A DNA stretch of 64,000 nt from an uncultured Vibrio sp. (GTDB taxonomy: Bacteria; Pseudomonadota; Gammaproteobacteria; Enterobacterales; Vibrionaceae): NCBI GenBank assembly GCA_947504195.1, contig CANNGN010000003.1:186001-250000 (forward strand), given 5' to 3'. The position numbers were made by a program, and so were the translations under genes. Positions within the stretch are counted from its first letter, which is position 1. Every line of letters starts with the position of its first letter. Below the pieces are notes generated by a model. It did not search any database, was not told where the DNA came from, and was given only the letters and a program-made list of their open reading frames with translations. Of this stretch, positions 8,491-16,373 are shown piece after piece.

Positions 8491-9476
8491 TACAAGAAAC
8501 CTTTGCTTGTCAGATAGTCACGTGCAACGGTTTTAGCATCAATGCCATCAATACTAATTTGGCTATTTAGATGCTGAAGCGTTTCGGTTGTTAACGTAGC
8601 AAATACTGGATTTAATAGTTCTGGCAATTGCGGATAACTTTCAATAATGCTCGCTCTAACGACTGGAGCAGGCGCATAGACAGGTTGAGCCCCCATAGGG
8701 TCATCAAGAACTTTTAAGCCCAATGCTGCAAGTGATCCGTCAGTACCGTAAACGACGGCTGCATTGACACCAGAATTATATTCCGCTGCGGTTTTTATAA
8801 ACACGGTAGTATCATTTCCTGGGAAAGGTAGGATTTGATCTTGTGATAATTTGAATTGATACGTCGTTTCAAAACTTGGCAGCGCATCGGCACGTTCTAC
8901 GAACTCAGCGCCTGCTGCAATTTTGAACGCCATGCCATTGTTTAACGCAGGTTGTAAATCTTTTAGTGAGCTTAATTGATATTCCTCTGCAAGATCTTCT
9001 CTCACTGCAATCGCCCATGTGTTATTTGCCGGAGACGGTTGTAGCCAGATCAGTTTGTTTTGTTCGAAATCAAGTTTCTTTGCTCTGTCATAACCTTGTT
9101 GCCAATTTTTCCATGCTGGATTGTTTGGATCATTAAGCATAAATGCCGCATTTCCCGTATATTCTGGATAAATATCAATCTCTCCAGCTAGCAATGCTTG
9201 ACGAACAATATTGGTCGCCCCCATTTGTACTTTATCTACATACGGTATTTGAGTATGGTCAAAAATAGCGACTAATATATTGCCTAACAAAGAACCTTCG
9301 CCATCTATCTTAGAAGCGATAACGACAGGTTTCGCATCAGCAGCCAAAGCTTGAGTAGAAACCGTTCCTGTAATGAATAAGCTAACCGCTAATATTGCAC
9401 CAAATACACCTATGCCAGACACTTTGCTTTTAGTATTAGTAAGCAATCTAGAACCCATTGATATTGATAATTTCAT
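8490..9476 (-). CDS. Periplasmic betaine-type binding protein (YehZ/OsmF-like)
   Basis: The 328-residue precursor has a long signal peptide, with a hydrophobic core at about 22-40 and probable cleavage after ALA near residue 45. The body has the OpuAC-type fold hallmarks EGSLLGNI, MGATNIVRQAL and EIDIYPEYTGN. It is the first gene of the operon and has an AAGGG ribosome site. YehZ/OsmF-type proteins capture quaternary ammonium compounds for ABC import, and known ergothioneine importers (EgtU type) come from the same OpuC-like superfamily. A role in ergothioneine capture is therefore plausible but inferred. A bound-ligand aromatic cage cannot be confirmed by eye. Confidence 0.87.
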   Translation of the reverse strand: MKLSISMGSRLLTNTKSKVSGIGVFGAILAVSLFITGTVSTQALAADAKPVVIASKIDGEGSLLGNILVAIFDHTQIPYVDKVQMGATNIVRQALLAGEIDIYPEYTGNAAFMLNDPNNPAWKNWQQGYDRAKKLDFEQNKLIWLQPSPANNTWAIAVREDLAEEYQLSSLKDLQPALNNGMAFKIAAGAEFVERADALPSFETTYQFKLSQDQILPFPGNDTTVFIKTAAEYNSGVNAAVVYGTDGSLAALGLKVLDDPMGAQPVYAPAPVVRASIIESYPQLPELLNPVFATLTTETLQHLNSQISIDGIDAKTVARDYLTSKGFL

Positions 9477-9800
9477 AACAATCCCTTGTATTAATTAGCC
9501 AAATAACTGTGATAAAAACCCTATAAAAAGAACATTACAAAGATTGCAACCATGGTGCCAATTACCGAAATCGATTCAAATCGCTTTAATTGATTTAAAC
9601 GTCCTATAAAAAGTCAAAAAACAACCAAATTGGTGCATTGTGCACCATTACTGATCATTATTTTCGAGAAAAATTTGCGCTGCTGCTAAAGAGATATTAT
9701 TGATATTGATGTTGATATTGGGCCTAATATATTTGAATTGTCTTTGAACTTTCGCTACTGCTATACTTTTGTTGTAACTTTAAAAACCAAGAGATTAATC
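9477..9800. promoter_or_regulatory. Divergent control region between transporter operon and LacI gene
   Basis: This stretch of about 320 bases separates the minus-strand catabolic operon from the plus-strand LacI-type regulator and must hold both promoters. It contains the perfect inverted repeat described separately at 9631-9647. It also holds a CGATTCAAATCG palindrome at 9572-9583 with an imperfect copy about 20 bases on, two copies of CCTATAAAAAG (near 9519 and 9603), and a short run of TTGATA/TTGATG hexamers near 9697-9720. Which of these the regulator binds cannot be decided from one locus. Confidence 0.6.
9631..9647. promoter_or_regulatory. Perfect 7-3-7 inverted repeat, candidate operator
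   Basis: The sequence TGGTGCATTGTGCACCA has arms of seven bases around a three-base spacer. It lies in the divergent intergenic region upstream of both the ergothioneine-type operon and the LacI regulator, where an operator would act on both. A half site TGGTGC recurs at 9553-9558. Classical LacI-family operators usually centre on CG, so a different regulator is possible. Confidence 0.45.
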
Positions 9801-10823
9801 ATGTCCATATCTCAACTCGCCAAAGATCTTAATCTAGCTAAATCGACCGTATCGAGAGCGTTAAATTCTTATCCAGATATTTCGTTAGAAACGAGAGACA
9901 GAGTGCAAAAACGAGCTAAGGAGATTGGCTATGTCCCTAATTCGGTAGCTCAAAGGTTAAAGCTTGGAAAATCAAATACCATCGGTGTCGTATTACCCCC
10001 CCCCTTAGCCAGTGGTTCATATATCGAACCTTTTTACTCCACTATGCTCGGATCTCTAGTTCCTGAATTAGAGAAGTCAGGGTTTCAACTTCTTGTAACA
10101 ACACAAAATACAGCCGTAAGTGATGATGATGTCGGAAGTTACCAAAAAATGGTTCAGCGTGGACATGTGGATGCATTACTAATTCTCAGAACTAGAGTAA
10201 ATGATAAAAGAGTCGCCCTGGCAGTACAAAATGACTTTCCATTCATCACTTATGGTCGAACTCAAAATGAGATGCCTTATGCATGGGTGGACATAGATCA
10301 TGAACAAGCGATATATATGGCAACAACAAGGCAAATTAAACGAGGCCATAAACAGATCGCTTTTATCAATACAAAATCACATTACAACTACGCTAAGCTA
10401 CGTAACGAAGGCTATTTGTCTGCATTAGAAGAAAATAACATCCCATTTTATACCCGCTGGTTAATGGAATCCGGATTAACTATTCAAGATGGTTATAACA
10501 CAGCAATGGAGTTACTTCGCATCCAGCCTAGACCCACATCTATCGTGTGTACAAGCGACGATATAGCAATAGGTGTGATGACAGCTTGCCGTAAATTAGA
10601 AATTATTCCAGGAAAAGATATTGCGATTATGGGATTAGGCAATAGCCCTGCATCAAAACATTCTTCTCCTCCTCTAACGAGTATAGAGACATTTCCTAAC
10701 TTACTAGGAGAGAAAATCGGTCAATTCATATTGCAACGCATTGAAGGAAAGGCACCGAAAAGCCTTCACTACACACAAGAAACTAAGATCGTTGAACGAT
10801 TGTCAGATCCAGTATTGTATTAG
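9801..10823 (+). CDS. LacI-family transcriptional regulator
   Basis: The 340-residue regulator has an N-terminal helix-turn-helix (ISQLAKDLNLAKSTVSRALN, about 3-22), a hinge at about 45-58 and a periplasmic-binding-protein-like effector domain to the C-terminus. The ATG at this position, preceded by AAGAGA, was chosen over an upstream TTG because family members begin a few residues before the helix-turn-helix. It is divergent from the transporter-hydantoinase operon and is its most likely repressor, with a pathway intermediate or the imported compound as inducer (inference). The usual LacI effector is a sugar, so control of an amino-acid-betaine pathway would be unusual. Confidence 0.9.
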   Translation: MSISQLAKDLNLAKSTVSRALNSYPDISLETRDRVQKRAKEIGYVPNSVAQRLKLGKSNTIGVVLPPPLASGSYIEPFYSTMLGSLVPELEKSGFQLLVTTQNTAVSDDDVGSYQKMVQRGHVDALLILRTRVNDKRVALAVQNDFPFITYGRTQNEMPYAWVDIDHEQAIYMATTRQIKRGHKQIAFINTKSHYNYAKLRNEGYLSALEENNIPFYTRWLMESGLTIQDGYNTAMELLRIQPRPTSIVCTSDDIAIGVMTACRKLEIIPGKDIAIMGLGNSPASKHSSPPLTSIETFPNLLGEKIGQFILQRIEGKAPKSLHYTQETKIVERLSDPVLY

Positions 10824-10875
10824 TTTTCTAGTAGCCTAGCCCTGATCTGGCAGTTACTCAATTTTATAGTGCCGT

Positions 10876-11640
10876 TGTCAAACTAGATTTAAACTAAATT
10901 CTCTTCAGCCCAAACTTGTTTACCATCTGCTAGTGTTGCTATTGATGTTTGCCCACAGCACATTTTGTTGCCCTGATGAGTTTGCTTATTGTTCTAATAA
11001 TCTAGCCAGCAGTCCAGATCTTTTTTAACCCTTTTAATGAAGCATAGATTTTCTTAAGGAACGTGATTCGATAAAACTCATTGGAGCATCTTTCACAGAT
11101 ACCATTTGTTTGATGCTGTCTAGCTTTTATTCGTATGGTCAATATTATTTATCGCTAGATATAACCGGTAAGCATATTGTTCTACTTTGCTGCAATACTC
11201 AGTGTCTCTAGCAATGAGAATACGCTACATAGGTGTCGACAAAGGTCTGTTTTAAATTCTGCCTACTCCCGTCAAGCTTCAAATATAAAAGTTGGTTTTG
11301 TGAACCAAGATACTCAAAATAGTGAGTATCTATTTCACAACAAACTTCGTCATCCTGTTGCTTTTTCTCTAGAACAACAACCTGCTCGTCGCTCGAGATA
11401 ATACCATTACGTGCGCTTTATCTTATACAGCGACTATTCATTTGTTATGATTTTCTAAGTTGTGGCATAGCCAAATAGAACGAGCTCCGCCACTCGAAAC
11501 GAATACTCCGTTCTGGCGAAGTTCGTAACTGGTTCTTGCCTGATCATGCTCAGGGAATTCGATAGTGTTCTCGAGGACAGCTACTCCGCTGTCTTCTACA
11601 AAACTTTAGAAGTCCTGCCATGGCATTGGTTAACTTGACA
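10876..11640 (-). pseudogene. Decayed IS481-family transposase
   Basis: Conceptual translation of the minus strand in several frames recovers consecutive IS481 transposase segments. First is an N-terminal piece ending in RQNGVFVSSGGARSIWLCHN (about 11600-11450), then EKKQQDDEVCCEIDTHYFEY and KQTFVDTY (about 11350-11190). After a gap come TNGICERCSNEFYRITFLKK and the C-terminal HQGNKMCCGQTSIATLADGK, ending at a TAA at 10889-10891. Frameshifts, stops and loss of much of the DDE core show it is dead. Possible termini are TGTCAAACTAG at 10876 and its imperfect inverse TTAACTTGACA ending at 11640. No other gene is seen between 10824 and 11709. Confidence 0.8.
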
Positions 11641-11709
11641 GTACCGTGATTAATACTAGGTACTAGGCTCGTGTCGATCAACTCCAACGAGCCAACATAT
11701 TGGTACTCA

Positions 11710-12492
11710 TCAATGATTAAGCACCTGGCTCAAAAACAATTTTGTACGTTCCGATTTGGGATTATCGAAGAAAGTGTTGGGTTCACCTTGCTCTACAATC
11801 TCTCCTCCATCCATGAAAATAATTCTATCCGCAACTTTCCGAGCAAACCCCATTTCATGAGTCACGCAAATCATCGTCATTCCCATGTCAGCAAGGCTAA
11901 CCATAACATCCAGAACTTCAGCTATCATTTCAGGATCAAGAGCTGAGGTCGGCTCGTCGAACAACATTACTGATGGATTCATACAAAGAGATCGAGCAAT
12001 AGCAACCCTTTGTTGTTGCCCTCCAGAAAGTTGCTTAGGGTACTTATCCGCTTTATCTGGAATTCTCACCTTTTCCAAAAACTTCATTGCGATAGCTTCA
12101 GCGTCTTCTTTTGAGATTCCTTTTACTAGCATTGGAGCTAACGTACAATTTTCCAAAACAGTCATATGAGGAAATAGATTAAAGTGCTGAAAACACATCC
12201 CAACTTCTTGTCGTATCGATTGGATGTTTTTAGTGTCGTAATCCAATAAGGTACCGAGTACGTTAATTTTTCCACCTTGATGTTGTTCAAGATTATTAAT
12301 ACAGCGGATCATTGTAGACTTTCCTGAACCAGAAGGACCACACACAACGATTTTTTCGCCGCGCTTCACAGTCAGGTGAATACCCTTAAGTACATGAAAA
12401 TCACCATACCATTTATTTAAATCCGTGATTTTTACTGCCACGTCGTCGGCCAATTTATTTTGTTTAACCTTTCTTTCTAGGGTAGCGTCCAT
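11710..12492 (-). CDS. aapP: Amino-acid ABC transporter ATPase
   Basis: The 260-residue ATPase of the GlnQ/AapP class has Walker [10 protein letters not shown] (52-60), [10 protein letters not shown] (from 155), Walker B VMLFDEP (175-181) and switch His212. It powers import of polar amino acids through the AapQ/AapM-like permeases encoded just upstream on the same strand. It is the last gene of the four-gene operon, 83 bases after aapM. It abuts the IS481 relic at its 3' side, and no clear terminator is visible there. Confidence 0.92.
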   Translation of the reverse strand: MDATLERKVKQNKLADDVAVKITDLNKWYGDFHVLKGIHLTVKRGEKIVVCGPSGSGKSTMIRCINNLEQHQGGKINVLGTLLDYDTKNIQSIRQEVGMCFQHFNLFPHMTVLENCTLAPMLVKGISKEDAEAIAMKFLEKVRIPDKADKYPKQLSGGQQQRVAIARSLCMNPSVMLFDEPTSALDPEMIAEVLDVMVSLADMGMTMICVTHEMGFARKVADRIIFMDGGEIVEQGEPNTFFDNPKSERTKLFLSQVLNH

Positions 12493-12575
12493 ATTTACAT
12501 TACCTTTTTATCTAATAGAGTGTGTATATTGTCTAATTATTCATAGACCCTGTTATGATTGATTACTCGTCAGCA

Positions 12576-13673
12576 TTAATGATTTGTAATCGTCAACCTG
12601 CGCTTTAAATACGCTCCATATTGACCTAATGAAAAAATGAAAAACCAATATATAAACCCAACAAACACGTATACCTCCATATAATAGGGAGCCCATTCAG
12701 CAGTACCCACTGCCGCGTTAGCAGAAGCTAGGACATCAAAAAAGCCAATAATGATAACGATCGCTGTTTCCTTGAACGTCACCACAACCATATTAATGGT
12801 ACTGGGCAAGGCATGACGAAACACTTGTGGGAGTATGATTCGACTTAGAACATGCCATGAAGACAAACCAAGCGCTTCGCCTGCTTCAAACTGACCTTTT
12901 TCGATAGCTTGAAAACCACCGCGAAATACTTCAGCTTGATAAGCGGCAAAAAACAAAGCAAACGCAATAATGACGCGCCAAAGCTTGTCGCCTTCCAGCC
13001 ACTCAGGAAGTAAGATCGGAACAACAACAGCGGCAGTAAAAAGTGTTGTCAATAAAGGTAACGAGCGAATGACATCAATAAATATTGACGTCCCGACTGA
13101 AATTACCGGCATTTTTGAACGTCGCATCATTGCTAATGCCAGCCCTAAAGGTAATCCAATTAACACCACCGACGAAAATAAAAACAGTGTTAGCGCTAGC
13201 CCCCCCCAATCGTCTGTCGTTACCTGCTGCATTCCCAACCAACTGCCTTCCATAAGCAGGTAAAAAATAAAGAAACCCACTACCCACAAAACGCTAAGTC
13301 GAACTGCGGACCAGAACAACGGAATGCATGACAATACGATGGTAGTAACTATCGCAACACAAGCTAATGTTGCTCGATATTGTAAGTCATATGGATAAAG
13401 CCCAAAAAATATCAAGCGAGATCTTGCATCAATTACAGACCAACATGCACCACTTGCTTGTTGGCATAACTCGACATCTTCTGCTCTCCATATCGAACCT
13501 ATAAAGATCCAATTTATGGCCAAATAGGCGAGATACAGTAAAGCACTTAAAAATAGAAGCGATACTGCGCTATCAAATGGAGTTGAGAAAGCTCGTTGTT
13601 TTAACCAAGCCAACGCCTGTTTCGGGAATTTAACCTGGATATCGGCGCGTTGTGTTTCAACAATAACATTCAT
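12576..13673 (-). CDS. aapM: Amino-acid ABC transporter permease
   Basis: The 365-residue inner-membrane protein has several transmembrane segments, a large N-terminal extension typical of AapM/BztC-type permeases, and the ATPase-docking motif EVFRGGFQAIEKGQFEAGEA near 240-260. It forms a heterodimer with the AapQ-like protein encoded one base upstream. Systems of this type take up a broad range of L-amino acids, especially glutamate, glutamine, aspartate and histidine. Within this catabolic region it may bring in a substrate or reclaim amino acids released by the pathways (inference). Confidence 0.9.
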   Translation of the reverse strand: MNVIVETQRADIQVKFPKQALAWLKQRAFSTPFDSAVSLLFLSALLYLAYLAINWIFIGSIWRAEDVELCQQASGACWSVIDARSRLIFFGLYPYDLQYRATLACVAIVTTIVLSCIPLFWSAVRLSVLWVVGFFIFYLLMEGSWLGMQQVTTDDWGGLALTLFLFSSVVLIGLPLGLALAMMRRSKMPVISVGTSIFIDVIRSLPLLTTLFTAAVVVPILLPEWLEGDKLWRVIIAFALFFAAYQAEVFRGGFQAIEKGQFEAGEALGLSSWHVLSRIILPQVFRHALPSTINMVVVTFKETAIVIIIGFFDVLASANAAVGTAEWAPYYMEVYVFVGFIYWFFIFSLGQYGAYLKRRLTITNH

Positions 13674-13674
13674 A

Positions 13675-14811
13675 TTAATGCCCTTTAAGTTTGAGCTTGT
13701 TATTCAGTAAGTTGACCAATTGAGCAAGCGTAAAGTTGATGATTAAAAACACACCCATTAGAATCGCGATTAGCTCTAAGGTTTGTCCCGATTGCGTTAT
13801 TGAAGTAGATACAATCATAAACAGGTCGCTGAACCCGATAGCGACCCCTACGGTTGTTGCTTTTATGAGGAAAATCCATTGATTACCAAGCGGAGGAATA
13901 ATGGTACGTAGTGCCATTGGCATCGAAATCTTGAACCATATTTGTCGCTCACTGAGCCCCAATGCTCTGCCAGCCTCAATCAAGCCTTTTGGTACTTCTT
14001 CCAATCCCCCTCTCACTATTTCCGCAATATACGCCCCACCATACATAATGATAGCAATTAACATTGCAGCGAGCTCAATACTAATAGACAGACCTCCAAC
14101 GAAACGAAGACCCTTTAGGTGAGGGATTGAAACAAGAGATTCTGTCTGCGGTAGGAATGTTGTTGACACGGCAAATATAATGATAGGAGCAGAGATTAGC
14201 CACAGCAACCATTTAACCATTGGCTGAAAAAACCTTATGCGAGACAATATGAACCACGAAACAACAATCAACCCTGTAGCAGTCAAAACCCCAACCAAAG
14301 ATAAGTTTAGTGTCGGAATAATCAGCCCACGATTCGATATAAAGATGACATCAAAAAAGTTTAAGGCTTGTCTTGCGCTTGGCATATGCACCAAAATCGC
14401 GTACCAAAAAAGTAACTGAAGAATTAAAGGTATGTTTCTAAAAGTTTGAATAAAAATAGTAGAAACTGCCTGGATAGAGAAGTTTTTTGAGTCTCGACCT
14501 GTCCCGACAATAAAACCTAAAATCGTAGCAAAAATAATTGAAAGAAACCCAACAAACAGCGTGTTTAATACCCCGATAAACAGTGTTCTGCTATAAGGGT
14601 CATCGGACGAACTGTCAATCATACTAAACGAATAAGACCAACCGGTGGAGCGGTCTAGAAAATCAAATCCATTTGAGATACCCATTTCACTTAAGTTGGT
14701 GTGAGCACTCGAATAGGCACCAATGATGACAAACAAACAAAATGCTAGAAATACTGCTTGTAGCAGGCCTTCTTTAAATTTTAACTGGCGAGGACTTTGC
14801 TTAAGAATCAT
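13675..14811 (-). CDS. aapQ: Amino-acid ABC transporter permease
   Basis: The 378-residue membrane protein has the polar-amino-acid permease domain in its C-terminal two thirds, with EIVRGGLEEVPKGLIEAGRA near 265-285 as the ATPase-docking loop. The long periplasmic N-terminal stretch between the first and second membrane segments is typical of AapQ/BztB. It stops one base before aapM starts and begins 76 bases after the binding-protein gene, so the four aap genes form one operon in the standard order J-Q-M-P. Confidence 0.92.
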   Translation of the reverse strand: MILKQSPRQLKFKEGLLQAVFLAFCLFVIIGAYSSAHTNLSEMGISNGFDFLDRSTGWSYSFSMIDSSSDDPYSRTLFIGVLNTLFVGFLSIIFATILGFIVGTGRDSKNFSIQAVSTIFIQTFRNIPLILQLLFWYAILVHMPSARQALNFFDVIFISNRGLIIPTLNLSLVGVLTATGLIVVSWFILSRIRFFQPMVKWLLWLISAPIIIFAVSTTFLPQTESLVSIPHLKGLRFVGGLSISIELAAMLIAIIMYGGAYIAEIVRGGLEEVPKGLIEAGRALGLSERQIWFKISMPMALRTIIPPLGNQWIFLIKATTVGVAIGFSDLFMIVSTSITQSGQTLELIAILMGVFLIINFTLAQLVNLLNNKLKLKGH

Positions 14812-14887
14812 TACATAACCTCCATAATCTTACGAAAAAATGTGTTTGAAATATGGAGGGAGCAACCCTCCATATTTAATAACGTGA

Positions 14888-15931
14888 TTAGTCTAAGATT
14901 GGAGAATATAAAACCCCACCATGGCTCCAGAGGTTGTTCATACCACGATCAAGATTATAAGGTGATTCAGCTCCAAGATTACGTTCGTAAATTTCACTGA
15001 AATTACCCACAGCAGAAATAACGTCTTTCGCCCATGTTTCTCTCAACCCAAGTCGTTCACCAATACCAGGGCTTTTGCCTAGTAGGCGAGCAACGGTTGG
15101 GTTCGATGGTTTCTTATACATCTCTTCTACGTTCGCTTTGGTTACACCGTGCTCTTCAGCCAATAACAAACTAGCGATTACCCAGTTCATGGTGTCAACA
15201 AACTCTTCATCACCTTGTCGCATGGCAGCAGCAATTGGTTCACTTGAAAGCTGATCGTTTAAGATAATGTGTTGATCAGGGTTATCAATTTCAGTTGCAC
15301 GAAGTACGGCTAGATTTGGTCCCCAGCCTGCAAAAGCATCACACCGTTCTGCAAGATAAGCAGCCCGTAGCTCTGAAGCTTTTTCATACGAGACAATACT
15401 ATGTTCTACCTTTATGGTTTTTAGGTAATCTGCGACTATCCGTTCGTTGGTAGTGCCAGCTTCAACACATACTGTTCCACCTTCGAGATCTTTCGCTGAG
15501 TCAATACCCAGTGCACCATGTGCCATCAACTTCGTTCCACCAAAGAAATACGGCAAGCTAAATTGCAAACCTAGTTCGGTATCTCGGCCCATTGTCCAAC
15601 CCGTCGCTTTAATTACGATATCGACATCACCAGACTGTAAAGATGGAAAACGTTGCGCCCAGCTTAACGGAACAATCTTAGCTTTGGACGGGTCACCTAG
15701 AATGGCCGTCGTTAATGCTTTACATAAGTCGATATCCAACCCTTTCCATTCATTTTTTTCGTTTACTTCTACGAAGCCAAAATAACTGCCATTGTGACCA
15801 CTACAAGACAACACACCTTTAGCTTGTATTGCTTCTACTGTTGGGCTTTTCGCGGAAGCTCCTTGAGACATAGAAAGCAAAGATGTCGTAGCAGCTATGG
15901 TTAATAAGGATTTCATCATTGATTTTTTCAT
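14888..15931 (-). CDS. aapJ: Periplasmic general L-amino acid-binding protein
   Basis: The 347-residue precursor starts at the ATG preceded by GGAGAA; an upstream in-frame start would add 13 residues without a ribosome site. A signal peptide with cleavage near residue 27 (after GASA) precedes a family 3 solute-binding fold. Typical AapJ/BztA segments are GVLSCSGHNGSYFGF, DIVIKATGWTMGRDTELG and CVEAGTTNERIVADY. The protein captures amino acids for the downstream AapQMP complex and is the first gene of that operon. Closest functional analogues bind several L-amino acids, so the exact ligand cannot be named. Confidence 0.92.
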   Translation of the reverse strand: MKKSMMKSLLTIAATTSLLSMSQGASAKSPTVEAIQAKGVLSCSGHNGSYFGFVEVNEKNEWKGLDIDLCKALTTAILGDPSKAKIVPLSWAQRFPSLQSGDVDIVIKATGWTMGRDTELGLQFSLPYFFGGTKLMAHGALGIDSAKDLEGGTVCVEAGTTNERIVADYLKTIKVEHSIVSYEKASELRAAYLAERCDAFAGWGPNLAVLRATEIDNPDQHIILNDQLSSEPIAAAMRQGDEEFVDTMNWVIASLLLAEEHGVTKANVEEMYKKPSNPTVARLLGKSPGIGERLGLRETWAKDVISAVGNFSEIYERNLGAESPYNLDRGMNNLWSHGGVLYSPILD

Positions 15932-16373
15932 CGCAATTCTCCGTTGCATATAATCCAAATGTCGGCACAAATATTTTCTATTTCAGCACAACGCTCAACA
16001 TCACACATTGCAATGTATATGCCATGATAGCCATTCAACTCATCGGACTATTTAGAATATTCTCAATATTTTCCGTCACACCTACGTCTAATCGTTTCAT
16101 CACTCGCTCCAAATGTTACTATTTTGATCATCGCTCCTCTTTTATTCATCAATATGGCGTTCCTTATTGGTGCAAAAATAAATAGAAACAAACCAATTTG
16201 ATGCAAAGTGTCATTATTTGAAATTAATATTTCACTATATGGCACAAAAATCACTATCACACAGAGTAAAAATCGGTCAAAATGTAGGAGTAAGGAAACA
16301 ACGATGTTGTAAATTCGTAACAACATTTATTCCTTGCGATAAATGACATTATTGACTTAAGGAAGAGGTATCA
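15932..16373. promoter_or_regulatory. Divergent intergenic region between aapJ and the molybdoenzyme gene
   Basis: About 440 bases without a credible gene. It must carry the promoter of the minus-strand aap operon and that of the plus-strand molybdoenzyme gene. Short reading frames here have neither ribosome sites nor coding character. The only clear signal is AAGGAAGAGG immediately upstream of the molybdoenzyme ATG. A GGTGCA element near 16169 echoes the half site in the LacI control region, but a single hexamer is weak evidence. Confidence 0.5.

Noticed and set aside
9697..9720. TTGATA/TTGATG hexamer run
   Set aside because: Short, imperfect and in an AT-rich promoter region; not enough to call a regulatory array.
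11177..11401. Plus-strand 74-codon frame after the LacI gene
   Set aside because: The opposite strand carries recognisable IS481 transposase pieces, so this frame is incidental.
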